A stretch of 64,000 bases of DNA from Mycobacterium sp. SMC-8 (GTDB lineage Bacteria > Actinomycetota > Actinomycetes > Mycobacteriales > Mycobacteriaceae), in contig NZ_CP079865.1 in NCBI RefSeq assembly GCF_025263565.1, positions 5,394,001 to 5,458,000 of the forward strand, given 5' to 3'. The translations under genes were made by a program, and so were the position numbers. Within the stretch, counting starts at the first letter, position 1, and every line of letters begins with the position of its first letter. The notes under the pieces are model-generated. The model worked only from the letters and a program-made list of their open reading frames with translations, ran no database searches and was not told where the DNA came from. Positions 23,190 through 34,588 of this stretch are shown piece by piece.

Positions 23190-24251
23190 CTATCCCCAGC
23201 TTCCCGCGATGTCCGCGGCGAGACCGGTCAACTGGTCGGCCGCGTCCTCGATGGCACGCTGGACGGATCCCGCGTACTCGGCCACGGAGCGGGCCGTGTC
23301 GATACCCGCCGCCTGCAGCGCGGCATGATCCAGCGTGACCTGCCCGGCCAGCACCAGCACCGGAACCCGGTGCGCCTGCGCGCTCGCTGCCAGGGCACTG
23401 ACCACCTTGCCGTGCAGCGACTGGTCGTCGAAGCGGCCTTCCCCGGTGATGACCAGGTCGGCGGCGGCCACGTCGGCGTCGAGCCCGGTGTGCTCGGCGA
23501 TGACCGCCGCGCCCGATTCGCGCCTACCCCCAAGCGCCAGCAGTGCGGCGCCGATACCTCCGGCGGCGCCGGCACCCGGTTCGTCACGGATCGAGCGCCC
23601 GGCCGCGGCATCGAGGTGGCGCGCCCAGTCCGTCAGCCGGTGTTCGAGGACGACGACGGTATCCGGGTCGGCGCCCTTCTGCGGACCGAACACCGCGGCC
23701 GCCCCCCGAGGCCCGAGCAGGGGGTGTTCGACGTCACTGGCGGCGATCAGCTCGACATCGGCGAGCAGCTTGCGGGCGGCGTCCAGCCCGCCGAGGGCCT
23801 CGACCATCCCCCGGCCGCCGTCGGTGCAGCCGCTGCCGCCGAGTCCGACGACGATACGGCGCGCGCCCGCGGCGTACGCCGCGGCGATCAGCTGACCGAC
23901 CCCGCTGCTGTGCGCCGCCAACGCCGTGCGGACCGTCGGCGGCCCGCCGAGCAGGGCGAGCCCGCAGGCTTGCGCGCACTCGATATACGCGGTGACCGGC
24001 GGGCCGCCGTCGAAGACCCACTGCGCCTCGACCTCGGCGTCCAGCGGGCCTGCCACCGTCGTCGTCCGCGTGTTCCCCAGCCGGCCGGCCAGCACCTCGA
24101 CGAACCCGGGCCCGCCGTCGGACTGCGGGGCCAGGGTCAGCGCATCCGCCGGACGCGCCCGCCGCCAGCCGTCGGCGATGGCCCGGGCGGCCTGCACAGC
24201 GGTGAGGCTGTCGCCGAAACAGTCGGGCGCGATGAGAATGCTTGCCACCAC
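23190..24251 (-). CDS. Glycerate kinase
   Basis: Glycerate kinase of the GlxK/GarK family, 353 residues, that phosphorylates D-glycerate. Typical motifs are the start [21 protein letters not shown], the [10 protein letters not shown] segment, [14 protein letters not shown] and the C-terminal [14 protein letters not shown] loop. Starts with GTG at 24251; an immediately following GTG is equally possible. Positional match to Rv2205c. No other glyoxylate or glycerate genes adjoin it. Confidence 0.88.
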   Translation of the reverse strand: MVASILIAPDCFGDSLTAVQAARAIADGWRRARPADALTLAPQSDGGPGFVEVLAGRLGNTRTTTVAGPLDAEVEAQWVFDGGPPVTAYIECAQACGLALLGGPPTVRTALAAHSSGVGQLIAAAYAAGARRIVVGLGGSGCTDGGRGMVEALGGLDAARKLLADVELIAASDVEHPLLGPRGAAAVFGPQKGADPDTVVVLEHRLTDWARHLDAAAGRSIRDEPGAGAAGGIGAALLALGGRRESGAAVIAEHTGLDADVAAADLVITGEGRFDDQSLHGKVVSALAASAQAHRVPVLVLAGQVTLDHAALQAAGIDTARSVAEYAGSVQRAIEDAADQLTGLAADIAGSWG

Positions 24252-24330
24252 GGCAGACTATGGCCTGTCCGCGGGCCCCGCAGGTCGCGCGGATTGGGTC
24301 GCCCGGCGGCCGAGAAGTAACCTGGCAGTC

Positions 24331-25008
24331 GTGAAACTGCTGGGCCGTAAGAACGACGACTCCGGGGATCCCCGCGACTCTGCGCCCTCCGCCGACCAGC
24401 GCGCCGACGCGGCCGCAGCCGAGCGGGCCGGGACGGCGCCCAAGGGCAAGCCGACACCGAAGCGCAACCAGGCGGCCCGCCGGCGCGGCCCGGTCGCGCC
24501 GGCGCCGATGACGGCCGCCGAGGCCCGGAAGCGCCGCAAGGAGATGCGCGGGCCGAAGCTGTCCCGCGAGGAGCGCAAGGCCGAGCGCCTTGAGCGCCGG
24601 GCCGACATGTCCGAGCGCCGGGCACGGATGATGGCCGGCGAGGACGCCTACCTGCTCCCCCGCGACCGTGGCCCGGTGCGCCGGTACGTGCGTGACGTGG
24701 TCGATGCGCGACGCAACCTGCTCGGCTTGTTCATGCCGTCGGCCCTGTTCCTGATCTTCGTGATGCTGGCCGTGCCCTCGGTCCAGGTGCAGGCGTTCCT
24801 GTCGCCGGCGATGCTGGTTCTGGTGCTGATCATGGTGATCGACGGGTTCTTCCTGGGCCGCAAGGTGAACCGGATGGCCGACGAGAAGTTCCCGGGCAAC
24901 ACCGAGACCGGCTGGAAGCTCGGTTTCTACGCCGCCAGCCGCGCCTCTCAGCTGCGCCGTATGCGTGCGCCGCGGCCGCAGGTCGAGCGCGGCACCCGCG
25001 TTGCGTGA
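24331..25008 (+). CDS. DUF3043 membrane protein (Rv2206-like)
   Basis: A 225-residue protein: a long, highly charged N-terminal half rich in Arg, Lys, Glu and Ala (1-130), two hydrophobic helices at about 133-150 and 155-172, and a short basic C terminus. This layout fits DUF3043. The GTG at 24331 gives MKLLGRKN; the frame extends upstream only antisense to the glycerate kinase. Its stop overlaps the cobT start as GTGA, so the two are co-transcribed. Function unknown. Confidence 0.75.
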   Translation: MKLLGRKNDDSGDPRDSAPSADQRADAAAAERAGTAPKGKPTPKRNQAARRRGPVAPAPMTAAEARKRRKEMRGPKLSREERKAERLERRADMSERRARMMAGEDAYLLPRDRGPVRRYVRDVVDARRNLLGLFMPSALFLIFVMLAVPSVQVQAFLSPAMLVLVLIMVIDGFFLGRKVNRMADEKFPGNTETGWKLGFYAASRASQLRRMRAPRPQVERGTRVA

Positions 25009-26060
25009 CGCCGGAGGTGGCGTACTTTCCTGAGATCGCCGCGCCTGACGCCGACGCCGCCGCGGCCGCGCGGGCCCGGCAGTCCACACTCACCAAACCG
25101 ACGGGCGCGCTCGGCCGGCTCGAAGACCTGTCGATCTGGGTCGCGGCATGCCAAGGCGTCTGTCCGCCAAGGCAATTCGATCGGGCCCGGGTGGTGGTTT
25201 TCGCCGGCGACCACGGTGTCGCCGCGGCCGGCGTGTCGGCCTATCCCGCCGAGGTGACCGCGGCGATGGTGGCGAACATCGCCGCCGGCGGCGCCGCGGT
25301 GAACGTGCTGGCCGACGTCGCCGGTGCCGGTGTGCGGGTCGTCGACATGGCCGTCGACACCGACGAGCCGCTGACGGAGGCGATCGGCGCCGACAAGATC
25401 CGGCGCTCCAGCGGCAACATCGCGGTCGAAGACGCGCTGACACCCGACGAGGTGGTGCAGGCCATCGACGCCGGGCGCCGCCTCGCCGACGAGGAAGTGG
25501 ACTCCGGCGCCGACCTGCTGATCGCCGGCGACATGGGCATCGGCAACACCACACCGGCGACCACGCTGATCGCCGCGCTGACCGACTCCGAACCCGTGGC
25601 CGTGGTGGGCCGGGGCACCGGCATCGACGACACCGGCTGGGCCCGCAAGACCGCCGCGATCCGCGACGCGCTCTACCGCACCCGGCGGCTGTCCGCCGAT
25701 CCGATCGCGCTGCTGAGAATCTGTGGCGGCGCCGATCTGGCCGCCATGACCGGGTTCTGCGCGCAGGCCGCGGTGCGCCGCACCCCCGTGCTGCTCGACG
25801 GCATGGTGGTGACGTCCGCGGCGCTGGCCGCCGAGAAGCTTGCGCCGGGCGCTCGGCTGTGGTGGCAGGCCGGTCACCGCTCCACCGAACCGGCCCACAC
25901 CCTGGCGCTGCGTCACCTCGACCTCGAGCCGATCGTCGATCTGGGGATGCGCCTCGGTGAGGGTTCCGGCGCGCTGGTCGCGCTCCCGGTGCTGCGTGCC
26001 GCCGTCGCGACCCTGGCGTCGATGGCCACCTTCGGGGAAGCCGGAATCAGCGAGGCCTGA
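25005..26060 (+). CDS. cobT: Nicotinate-nucleotide--dimethylbenzimidazole phosphoribosyltransferase CobT
   Basis: Makes alpha-ribazole phosphate for the lower ligand loop of cobalamin from NaMN and dimethylbenzimidazole. 351 residues with family motifs [28 protein letters not shown] and the C-terminal LGEGSGAL with the catalytic Glu319. Starts with GTG overlapping the DUF3043 stop. Next to cobS in the nucleotide-loop assembly pathway. No cobalamin riboswitch can fit before it. Confidence 0.92.
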   Translation: MTPEVAYFPEIAAPDADAAAAARARQSTLTKPTGALGRLEDLSIWVAACQGVCPPRQFDRARVVVFAGDHGVAAAGVSAYPAEVTAAMVANIAAGGAAVNVLADVAGAGVRVVDMAVDTDEPLTEAIGADKIRRSSGNIAVEDALTPDEVVQAIDAGRRLADEEVDSGADLLIAGDMGIGNTTPATTLIAALTDSEPVAVVGRGTGIDDTGWARKTAAIRDALYRTRRLSADPIALLRICGGADLAAMTGFCAQAAVRRTPVLLDGMVVTSAALAAEKLAPGARLWWQAGHRSTEPAHTLALRHLDLEPIVDLGMRLGEGSGALVALPVLRAAVATLASMATFGEAGISEA

Positions 26061-26063
26061 CGC

Positions 26064-26791
26064 GTGATCTCCTCACTGGCAGGTGCATTCGCTTTCGCAA
26101 CGGTCCTGCCGGTGCCGGCGCGGGTCTCGGCCGGCGCCGGGCGCGGGGTGTTGACCGCGCTGCCGGTGGCGGGCGCGGCGCTCGGTGCGTTGGCGGGCGG
26201 CGTGCTGGCGGCAGGATTCTGGGCGTTCGGCGACGGCAGCGCACTGGCCGGGGCGCTGGCCGTCGCAGCGCTGCTGCTGGCCACCCGCGGCCTGCACATC
26301 GACGGCCTGTCCGACACCGTCGACGGGCTGGGCTGCTACGGGCCGCCCGAGCGGGCGCTGTCGGTGATGCGCGACGGCAGCGCGGGTCCGTTCGGGGTCG
26401 CGGCGGTGGCGATGACGCTGCTCGTCCAGTCGTTGGCGTTCGCGCAGTCCGGTTGGGCCGCGGCGATTGTCGCCGTCGCGGCGGGGCGGGTGGCCGCCGT
26501 CGCCGCATGCCGTCGCGGGATCCCCTCGGCCACCGGCAGCACCCTCGGCGCGCTGGCGGCAGGCACGCAGCCGGTCTGGGTGGTCGCCGCCTGGGTGGCC
26601 GTCGCCGTCGCCGCGGCGGTGCCGGTGTGCGCGCGGCCGTGGCAGGGGCCGCTGGTGGTGGTGCTGGCGCTGGTCTGCAGTGCAGCGCTCGTCGCCCACT
26701 GCGTCCGCCGCTTCGGCGGGATCACCGGTGACGTGCTCGGCGCGGCCGTCGAGGTGACGACGGTGATCGTCGCGGTCGGTCTGGCGGTCCG

Positions 26792-26795
<4 letters not shown>
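26064..26795 (+). CDS. cobS: Adenosylcobinamide-GDP ribazoletransferase (cobalamin synthase) CobS
   Basis: Integral membrane enzyme that joins adenosylcobinamide-GDP and alpha-ribazole (phosphate) in the last steps of B12 synthesis. 243 residues, very rich in Ala/Val/Leu with six or so helices. The conserved Asp-rich motif [13 protein letters not shown] and the following RDGSAGPFG are present. GTG start 3 bases after cobT. Convergent with ilvE, stops overlapping by 4 bases. Confidence 0.92.
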
Positions 26796-27891
<1,096 letters not shown>

Positions 27892-27895
<4 letters not shown>

Positions 27896-29040
27896 GCAGG
27901 CGATTCTATAACCCGGCGGCCAACCGTTTTTGGGGTGCGGCCTCGGCGGGTGCGGGTGTCGACGAACGGCGGCTTGACCACTTCACATTCGATGCGGCGA
28001 CCGCGGACGTCGACGTCGACGTGTGCGCCGTCAGCGATGTCGGCCGCGGTGTCGATCAACGCCAGTGCGATACCCACTTTCAATGTGGGAGAGAAGGTTC
28101 CAGATGTCGTGGTGCCGACGGCGGTGTCGCCCGCGAGCACCGTGAGGTCCGGCCGCAGCACACCCCGACCGACCGCGCGCAACCCCCGCAGGGTGCGCCG
28201 CGGGCCGGCTCCCTTCTCCGCGAGCAGTGCCTCACGGCCCCAGAAAGCGTCCTTCTTCCAGCCGATCGCCCAACCGCAGCGGGCCTGCAGCGGCGAGATG
28301 GCCGGCGACAGCTCGTGGCCGTGCAGTGGATATCCCATCTCGGTGCGCAACGTGTCGCGGGCGCCCAGACCGGCCGGTTGGCCGCCGGCCGCCTGCACCG
28401 CCTCCAGCAGCGCGTCGAACACCACCGCGGCCTGATCCCAGCCCGGCAGCAGCTCGTAGCCGTGTTCACCGGTGTATCCGGTCCTGCAGACCCGCACGTC
28501 GACGCCGCGGTACTCGGCGTCGGCATAGCCCATGTAGTCCATGTCCGTCGGAAGTCCCAGCCCGCCGACGACGTCGGCCGACTTCGGTCCCTGCACCGCG
28601 AGCACGGCCCTGGACCGATGCTCGTCGGTGATGGTCAGACCGTCCGGGGCGCGCTCCTGCAGCGCGGCGACCACGGCTGCGGTGTTGGCCGCGTTGGGCA
28701 CCAGGAAGATCTCGTCGTCGGAGACGTAATAGGCGATCAGGTCGTCGATCACCCCGCCGTCCTCGGTGCAGCACAGCGTGTACTGCGCCTTGCCCGGCCC
28801 GATCCGGCGCAGGTCGTTGGTGAACGCGGAGTTGACGTACTCGGCGGCGCCGGGCCCCTTCACCAGCGCCTTGCCGAGGTGACTGACGTCGAACAAACCG
28901 ACCGTGCTCCGGGTGGCGTTGTGCTCGGCCACCGTGCCGGCGTAGGACACCGGCATCGACCAGCCGCCGAATTCGGCGAAGCTCGCACCGAGCTTGCGGT
29001 GACGGTTCTCCAGAGGGCCGGCCAGCACGTTGTCGCTCAC
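27892..29040 (-). CDS. gcvT: Glycine cleavage system aminomethyltransferase (T protein)
   Basis: T protein of the glycine cleavage system; transfers the methylene group from the lipoylated H protein to tetrahydrofolate. 382 residues from the GTG at 29040; the frame upstream adds 13 unlikely residues. Conserved parts are [43 protein letters not shown] (folate site) and the C-terminal GTFSPTL. The other gcv genes are elsewhere, as in M. tuberculosis. Coupled to ilvE and divergent from pepA. Confidence 0.92.
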
Positions 29041-29096
29041 GGCGAACCACACTAGTAGTGCGCCGCACCCGAACGGCATGGCTAGGGTGAATCCCC

Positions 29097-30629
29097 GTGA
29101 GCACCTCAGCCGGTTACCAGTCCCCCGCCGTCACGGTCGCCAGCGCGCTGCCCAAGCGCCGGGTTGACTCGTCGGTCCTCATCGTGCCCGTCGTCAGCGA
29201 CGGAAACGGCAGTGAAGGCAGCGACGCCCGCGCCACCGTGGTGGCCGGCTCCTACCTGAGCGCCGAGGCCGTCGGCGAGATCGAGGCCGCGCTGCAGGCG
29301 CTCGGTGCCAAGGGCGGCAACGAGCAGGTCACGCGCGTGGTCGTGTCGGGGCTGCCGGTGGCCAGCGTGGTGGCCGTCGGTCTGGGCAAGAGCCGCGACG
29401 AGTTTCCGGCCGAGACGATCCGCCGCGCCGCCGGCGCTGCGGCGCGGTCGCTGTCGGGTGTCGAGGCGGTGGTCACCACGCTGTCCGATCTCAACCTGGA
29501 GGCCGCGATCGAGGGGTTGATCCTCGGCTCGTACCGGTTCTCGGAGTTCCGCAGCGAGAAGACCGCACCCAAGGACGCCGGGCTGCGCTCGATCACCGCG
29601 CTGACCCCCGACACGAGAGCGGCGACCAAGGATGCCGCTGCCCGCGCGGCGGCCATCGCCACCGCGGTCGCCACCGCCCGCGACTTCGTCAACACCCCGC
29701 CCAGCCACCTCTACCCTGCCGAATTCGCCTCTCGGGCAAAGACATTGGGCGAGGCTGCCGGCCTCGAAGTCGAGGTGCTGGACGAGAAGGCGCTCACCAA
29801 GGCCGGTTACGGTGGGATCATCGGCGTGGGCAAGGGGTCGTCACGCCCACCACGGCTGGTGCGACTGGCCCACCGCGGCGGCGGCCGTTCGGGCAAGAAG
29901 GTGGCGCTGGTCGGCAAGGGCATCACGTTCGACACCGGCGGCATCTCGATCAAGCCGGCCGCCAACATGCACCACATGACCTCCGACATGGGCGGCGCGG
30001 CGGCCGTGATCGCGACGGTCGTGCTCGCCGCACTCCGGAACCTGCCGATCGACGTGGTCGCGTACGTGCCGATGGCCGAGAACATGCCGTCGTCCACCGC
30101 GCAGCGTCCCGGCGATGTGCTGACCCAGTACGGCGGCACCACCGTCGAGGTGCTCAATACCGACGCCGAGGGCCGGCTCATCCTGGCCGACGCGATCGTG
30201 CGGGCGTGTGAGGACGAGCCCGACTACCTGATCGAGACCTCGACGCTGACGGGCGCGCAGACCGTGGCACTGGGTTCGCGAACCCCGGGCGTGATGGGCA
30301 GCGACGACTTCCGCGATCGGGTCGCCGAGCTGTCCCAGGCGGTCGGCGAGAACGGCTGGCCGATGCCGCTGCCCGAGGAGCTCAAGGACGAGCTGAAGTC
30401 CACCGTCGCCGATCTGGCCAACGTCAGCGGCTCCCGGTTCGCCGGCATGCTGGTCGCCGGCACCTACCTGCGGGAGTTCGTCGCCGAGGGTGTTGAGTGG
30501 GCGCACATCGACGTCGCGGCGCCGGCGTACAACTCCGGAGGCCCCTGGGGCTACACCCCCAAGGGGGGCACCGGAGTACCGACGCGGACGATGTTCGCGG
30601 TGCTCGAAGATATCGCGGCGAACGGCTGA
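29097..30629 (+). CDS. pepA: Leucyl aminopeptidase (M17 family)
   Basis: Cytosolic two-metal aminopeptidase that releases N-terminal residues, usually as a hexamer. 510 residues; called pepB (Rv2213) in M. tuberculosis. The C-terminal catalytic domain has [26 protein letters not shown] and the M17 signature [13 protein letters not shown]. The N-terminal domain is the usual variable macro-like fold. GTG start at 29097, with only 56 bases to divergent gcvT, so both promoters share that gap. Confidence 0.93.
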   Translation: MSTSAGYQSPAVTVASALPKRRVDSSVLIVPVVSDGNGSEGSDARATVVAGSYLSAEAVGEIEAALQALGAKGGNEQVTRVVVSGLPVASVVAVGLGKSRDEFPAETIRRAAGAAARSLSGVEAVVTTLSDLNLEAAIEGLILGSYRFSEFRSEKTAPKDAGLRSITALTPDTRAATKDAAARAAAIATAVATARDFVNTPPSHLYPAEFASRAKTLGEAAGLEVEVLDEKALTKAGYGGIIGVGKGSSRPPRLVRLAHRGGGRSGKKVALVGKGITFDTGGISIKPAANMHHMTSDMGGAAAVIATVVLAALRNLPIDVVAYVPMAENMPSSTAQRPGDVLTQYGGTTVEVLNTDAEGRLILADAIVRACEDEPDYLIETSTLTGAQTVALGSRTPGVMGSDDFRDRVAELSQAVGENGWPMPLPEELKDELKSTVADLANVSGSRFAGMLVAGTYLREFVAEGVEWAHIDVAAPAYNSGGPWGYTPKGGTGVPTRTMFAVLEDIAANG

Positions 30630-30647
30630 GCGGCCGAACCCGCTGCA

Positions 30648-32216
30648 TCACATGATGTTTCCGCCGCGGGCGGTGCTTCGCATCACCTGCGGGAAGGCAT
30701 GTGAGACGCCGTAGACGAGGTATGCCTCGGCGGTCACTGGCCGGACCGGTTTGTTCTTCCTGACCGCGGCGACGATGGCCCTGGCGACCTTGTCCGGGCC
30801 GACACGCCGCACCGCGAAGCCCTTGCGCACCCGTCGCCGGATCGCCTCCGCGTCATAGCTGCGAGCCTCCGGCAGCGAGAAGCGGGTGGTGTTGACGATA
30901 TTTGTGCCGATGATGCCCGGGCAGATGGTGGTCAGCCCGATCCCGGCCGAATCAAGTTCCGCGCGTAGACAATCCGAGAACATGAACACGGCCGCCTTCG
31001 ACGTGCAGTACGGGTTCATCACGTTGACCGGCGTGTAGGAGGCCATCGAGGCGACATTGACGATGTGCCCGCCGGTGCCGCGGTCCACCAGCCGCTTGCC
31101 CCATGAGCGGCACCCGTTGACCACCCCGCCGAAATTGATGTCCATCACGCGGTCGAACTCTTCGGCCGGGGTGTCGAGGAAGAACCCCGCGTGACCGATG
31201 CCGGCGTTGTTGACCACGATGTCGGGCACGCCGTGCTCGGCGCACACCCGTTCGGCCATCTCCTCGACCGCAGCGGCATCGGATACGTCGACGGTGTAGG
31301 TGTGCGCTGCGGAGCCGGTGGCGGCGACGAGCCGGGCGGTCTCCTCCAGACCAGCCGAGTCGACGTCGCTGATCACCACGTCGGCCCCGTCGCGGGCGAA
31401 GGCGAGCGCGGTCTCGCGGCCGATGCCGCTGGCTGCGCCGGTCACGGCGACCAGGGTGTCGCCGAACGTCTTGCGCCGCCGACCCGTCTCGGCGCGCAAC
31501 AGCTCACGGGCGGCCGGTGCGCCGTCGAGGTGATCGACGAGCTGGGTGACCGCCCGGGCGAGCACGCCCGGATGCGACGCGGGCGTGACCGGACCGGTCG
31601 TGATGTCTCGGCGCCACAGCCGCGGCACCCGCGAGGGCAGGGCGTCATAGACGTGGGGGTCCACTCCGCGGTCCCTGGCGGAGACGATCAGTTGCACCGG
31701 TACGTCCGTGCGCAGGTCAGCCAGCACGGTCCGCGGGTTGGCGCGGTATGGCGTGACCGTCGCCGTCCGGGCCATGCCGCGGATGAACCGGCCGGGAGCG
31801 GTCATCGCGGTGCGCAGCCGTGCGGCGAGGTGTTCGGGGCCGGCTCCCGAGACCGACGTCAGCGACGCGATCCGCGCCCCGGGACGCTTCAGGTAGTGCC
31901 ACACCCCGGCCGTGCCCGCACCGTGCGCGAGCACGTGCACCGCTGTATTGCCGTCGAGGACGGCCGCGAGGTCGTCGGCGAACCGCTCCACGGTGTAGGC
32001 CGACGCCGGCTTGGGCGCATCCGACTCGCCCGCTCCGCGGAGGTCGTAGGCGACGATCCGGAACCTGTCGGCCAACAGCGCAGCCACCTCGTCCCAGATG
32101 CGGTGGGTGTCGGAATGACCGTGCACCAGCACGAGCGTGGGGCCGTCCGGATCGCCGTGTTCGAAGACGGCGATGCGGACACCGTCACTGCTGCGGACGA
32201 AGCGCTGGCTACTCAC
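30648..32216 (-). CDS. ephD: EphD-like protein: degenerate alpha/beta-hydrolase fused to short-chain dehydrogenase
   Basis: Two-domain protein of 522 residues. The C-terminal SDR domain looks active: TGAASGIG at 259-266, NNAG at 336-339, Ser390, Tyr403 and Lys407. The N-terminal domain keeps the hydrolase frame (VLVHGHSD, YDLRGAGESD, LIVSARDRGVDP), but the nucleophile motif expected as HDWGS reads HGAGT at 98-102, and the catalytic-His motif expected as GHF reads GPV at 208-210. It is about 70 residues shorter than EphD of M. tuberculosis (592, from memory), mostly in the cap region. EphD is implicated in mycolic acid modification. Here the epoxide hydrolase activity is probably lost while the reductase may remain. 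Confidence 0.85.
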   Translation of the reverse strand: MSSQRFVRSSDGVRIAVFEHGDPDGPTLVLVHGHSDTHRIWDEVAALLADRFRIVAYDLRGAGESDAPKPASAYTVERFADDLAAVLDGNTAVHVLAHGAGTAGVWHYLKRPGARIASLTSVSGAGPEHLAARLRTAMTAPGRFIRGMARTATVTPYRANPRTVLADLRTDVPVQLIVSARDRGVDPHVYDALPSRVPRLWRRDITTGPVTPASHPGVLARAVTQLVDHLDGAPAARELLRAETGRRRKTFGDTLVAVTGAASGIGRETALAFARDGADVVISDVDSAGLEETARLVAATGSAAHTYTVDVSDAAAVEEMAERVCAEHGVPDIVVNNAGIGHAGFFLDTPAEEFDRVMDINFGGVVNGCRSWGKRLVDRGTGGHIVNVASMASYTPVNVMNPYCTSKAAVFMFSDCLRAELDSAGIGLTTICPGIIGTNIVNTTRFSLPEARSYDAEAIRRRVRKGFAVRRVGPDKVARAIVAAVRKNKPVRPVTAEAYLVYGVSHAFPQVMRSTARGGNIM

Positions 32217-32273
32217 GAGCGGACACTACCGCCAGCGACGGAGCACTACCCCATGGCTCACGCTTGGCTGCCG

Positions 32274-32624
32274 TCAGCGCTCGAGTTCTTCGCGGGCGGC
32301 CCGCTTACGCTCGATCCGCCGGCGCGCGTCGTAGTCGCGCATGCGTTGCGGGTAACCGACCTTCTGAACGTCATAGACGGGGATCTTTAGCCGGTCGGAC
32401 AGCCGTCGGGCCCCGGCGTGACCGCCGGCTTTGCGCCGGGTCCACTCACCGTCGGCGGCGACCAGCACCACGGTGACATCGGTGACGGTGGTCTTGGGTT
32501 CGATGAACGCCTCGACGCCATGATGTTCGGCGACCCAGCGCTGCAGGTACCGCAGATCGGCGGCGGGGTCGGTGGCCGTCGTGGCCGTGCGGCGCCGACC
32601 ACGGAGTCTGTCGAACAGTCCCAC
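32274..32624 (-). CDS. Conserved hypothetical protein
   Basis: A 116-residue basic, soluble protein starting with GTG (MGLFDRLRGR). The middle reads as alternating strand and helix (TDVTVVLVAADGEWTRRKAG) and the C terminus is a strongly charged helix rich in Arg/Glu. Homologues I recall in mycobacteria are sometimes labelled oxidoreductase, but no Rossmann or catalytic motif is visible, so I give no function. It is upstream of ephD and divergent from dlaT. Confidence 0.6.
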   Translation of the reverse strand: MGLFDRLRGRRRTATTATDPAADLRYLQRWVAEHHGVEAFIEPKTTVTDVTVVLVAADGEWTRRKAGGHAGARRLSDRLKIPVYDVQKVGYPQRMRDYDARRRIERKRAAREELER

Positions 32625-32782
32625 CTGGGCTTGCTCCTTCCGGCGATCCGCTGGTGACCCGACATTTCGATAGTGCCAGAGGTTTCAGAACGCGCGTCCG
32701 CGGCGGAAGGTCACATGGACGTGACAGGATGGGACGCGACACCTCAGAGACTGCGACCGACCATTAAGGGAGTCACGACACT

Positions 32783-34576
32783 ATGGCCATCTCCGTCCAG
32801 ATGCCCGCACTCGGAGAGAGCGTTACCGAGGGGACTGTCACCCGCTGGCTGAAGCAGGAGGGGGACACGGTCGAAGAGGACGAGCCATTGCTGGAGGTGT
32901 CCACCGACAAGGTCGACACCGAGATCCCCTCACCTGCCTCAGGTGTGCTGAAGAAGATCGTCGCCCAGGAGGACGACACCGTCGAGGTCGGCGGTGAGCT
33001 GGCGGTCATCGGCGACGCCGACGACAGCGGCGACACCGACAGCGACAGCGGCGGCGAGGAACCGGAAGCCGAGGCCGAACCGGAACCCGAGCCGGAGCCC
33101 GAGCCCGAGCCCGAGCCCGAGCCGGAGGAAGAGCCCGAGCCGCAATCTGAGAAGAAGCCCTCCGGCGGCGGTTCGTCGGGGTCGGCGACACCCGTACTCA
33201 TGCCCGAGCTCGGCGAGTCCGTCACCGAGGGCACCGTCACCCGCTGGCTGAAGAAGGTCGGCGACAGCGTCGAGGTAGACGAGCCGCTCGTGGAGGTGTC
33301 CACCGACAAGGTCGACACCGAGATCCCGTCGCCGGTGGCCGGCACGCTGCTGTCGATCACCGCCGAAGAGGACGACACCGTCGAGGTCGGCGGAGAGCTC
33401 GCCAAAATCGGCGATCAGGGCGCTGAGGCCGAGCCCGAACCGGAAGCCGAGCCCGAACCGGAGCCGGAACCCGAGCCCGAGCCGAAGCAGACCAAGCCGT
33501 CGGCCAAACCCTCTGAGGAAGCCCAGCCGGAACCCAAGCCCGAACCTAAGGCCGAGCCCAAGCCCGAACCCAAGCCGGAGCCCAAGCCCGAATCGAAGCC
33601 GGAGCCGGCCGCGGCCGAGGGTTCCGCGGACTCCAGCCCGTATGTGACTCCGCTGGTGCGCAAGCTCGCCGGTGAGCACGGAGTGGACCTCGCGACGGTC
33701 AAGGGCACCGGTGTGGGCGGCCGGATCCGCAAGCAGGACGTGCTGGCCGCCGCAGAGGCGAGCAAGGCGCCGAAGGAGGCGCCGAAGGCGGCGCCCGCGG
33801 CCGAGGCGCCCGCCAAGGTGCCCGGCCCGCCCGCCGAAGGGGCGCTGGCGCACCTGCGCGGTACCACCCAGAAGGCCAACCGGATCCGCCAGATCACCGC
33901 CAAGAAGACCCGCGAGTCGCTGCAGACCACGGCGCAGCTGACGCAGGTCCACGAGGTCGACATGACCAAGATCGTGGCGCTGCGGGCCAGGGCCAAGGCG
34001 CAGTTCGCCGAACGCGAAGGGGTGAACCTCACCTACCTGCCGTTCATTGCACGGGCGGTGATCGACGCGCTGAAGCTGCACCCGAACGTCAACGCCAGCT
34101 ACAACGAGGATTCCAAGGAGATCACCTACTACGACGCCGAGCACCTGGGCATTGCCGTCGACACCGACCAGGGCCTGCTGTCCCCGGTGATCCACAACGC
34201 CGGCGACCTGTCGCTGGGCGGGCTGGCCCGGGCGATCGCCGACATCGCCGCGCGGGCGCGGTCGGGCAACCTCAAGCCCGACGAACTCTCCGGTGGCACG
34301 TTCACGATCACCAACATCGGCAGCCAGGGCGCGCTGTTCGACACCCCGATCCTGGTGCCGCCGCAGGCGGCCATGCTCGGCACCGGCGCCATCGTCAAAC
34401 GGCCGCGGGTGATCGTCGACCAGTTCGGCAACGAGTCGATCGGCGTCCGCTCGGTGAGCTACCTGCCGTTGACCTACGATCACCGCCTCATCGACGGCGC
34501 TGACGCCGGCCGCTTCGTCACCACCGTCAAGCGCCGGTTGGAAGAGGGTGCGTTCGAGGCCGACCTCGGGTTGTAG
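32783..34576 (+). CDS. dlaT: Dihydrolipoamide acyltransferase (E2) DlaT/SucB
   Basis: E2 core of the 2-oxoacid dehydrogenase complexes; in M. tuberculosis DlaT also acts in peroxynitrite defence with Lpd and AhpD. 597 residues: lipoyl domains at about 2-77 and 137-211, each with [12 protein letters not shown] (lipoylated Lys43 and Lys176), a peripheral-subunit-binding domain at about 287-322, and the catalytic acyltransferase domain ending with [14 protein letters not shown]. Linkers are unusually long and regular: Glu-Pro repeats at about 92-120 and Glu-Pro/Lys-Pro repeats at about 214-276. Downstream genes encode lipoate attachment and synthesis (lipB, lipA). An AAGGGAG site precedes the ATG. 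Confidence 0.94.
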   Translation: MAISVQMPALGESVTEGTVTRWLKQEGDTVEEDEPLLEVSTDKVDTEIPSPASGVLKKIVAQEDDTVEVGGELAVIGDADDSGDTDSDSGGEEPEAEAEPEPEPEPEPEPEPEPEEEPEPQSEKKPSGGGSSGSATPVLMPELGESVTEGTVTRWLKKVGDSVEVDEPLVEVSTDKVDTEIPSPVAGTLLSITAEEDDTVEVGGELAKIGDQGAEAEPEPEAEPEPEPEPEPEPKQTKPSAKPSEEAQPEPKPEPKAEPKPEPKPEPKPESKPEPAAAEGSADSSPYVTPLVRKLAGEHGVDLATVKGTGVGGRIRKQDVLAAAEASKAPKEAPKAAPAAEAPAKVPGPPAEGALAHLRGTTQKANRIRQITAKKTRESLQTTAQLTQVHEVDMTKIVALRARAKAQFAEREGVNLTYLPFIARAVIDALKLHPNVNASYNEDSKEITYYDAEHLGIAVDTDQGLLSPVIHNAGDLSLGGLARAIADIAARARSGNLKPDELSGGTFTITNIGSQGALFDTPILVPPQAAMLGTGAIVKRPRVIVDQFGNESIGVRSVSYLPLTYDHRLIDGADAGRFVTTVKRRLEEGAFEADLGL

Positions 34577-34588
34577 ACGAGGTTGTCG

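Noticed and set aside
24331-25010. Possible cobalamin riboswitch before cobT
   Set aside because: cobT overlaps the preceding gene by four bases and no B12-box sequence is visible.
29041-29096. Possible glycine riboswitch before gcvT
   Set aside because: Only 56 bases lie between gcvT and pepA, too short for a glycine aptamer, and no conserved core is seen.
32939-34483. A 514-codon minus-strand frame opposite dlaT
   Set aside because: Its Leu/Gly/Arg repeats merely mirror the Glu-Pro repeats of dlaT; no ribosome-binding site or family features.
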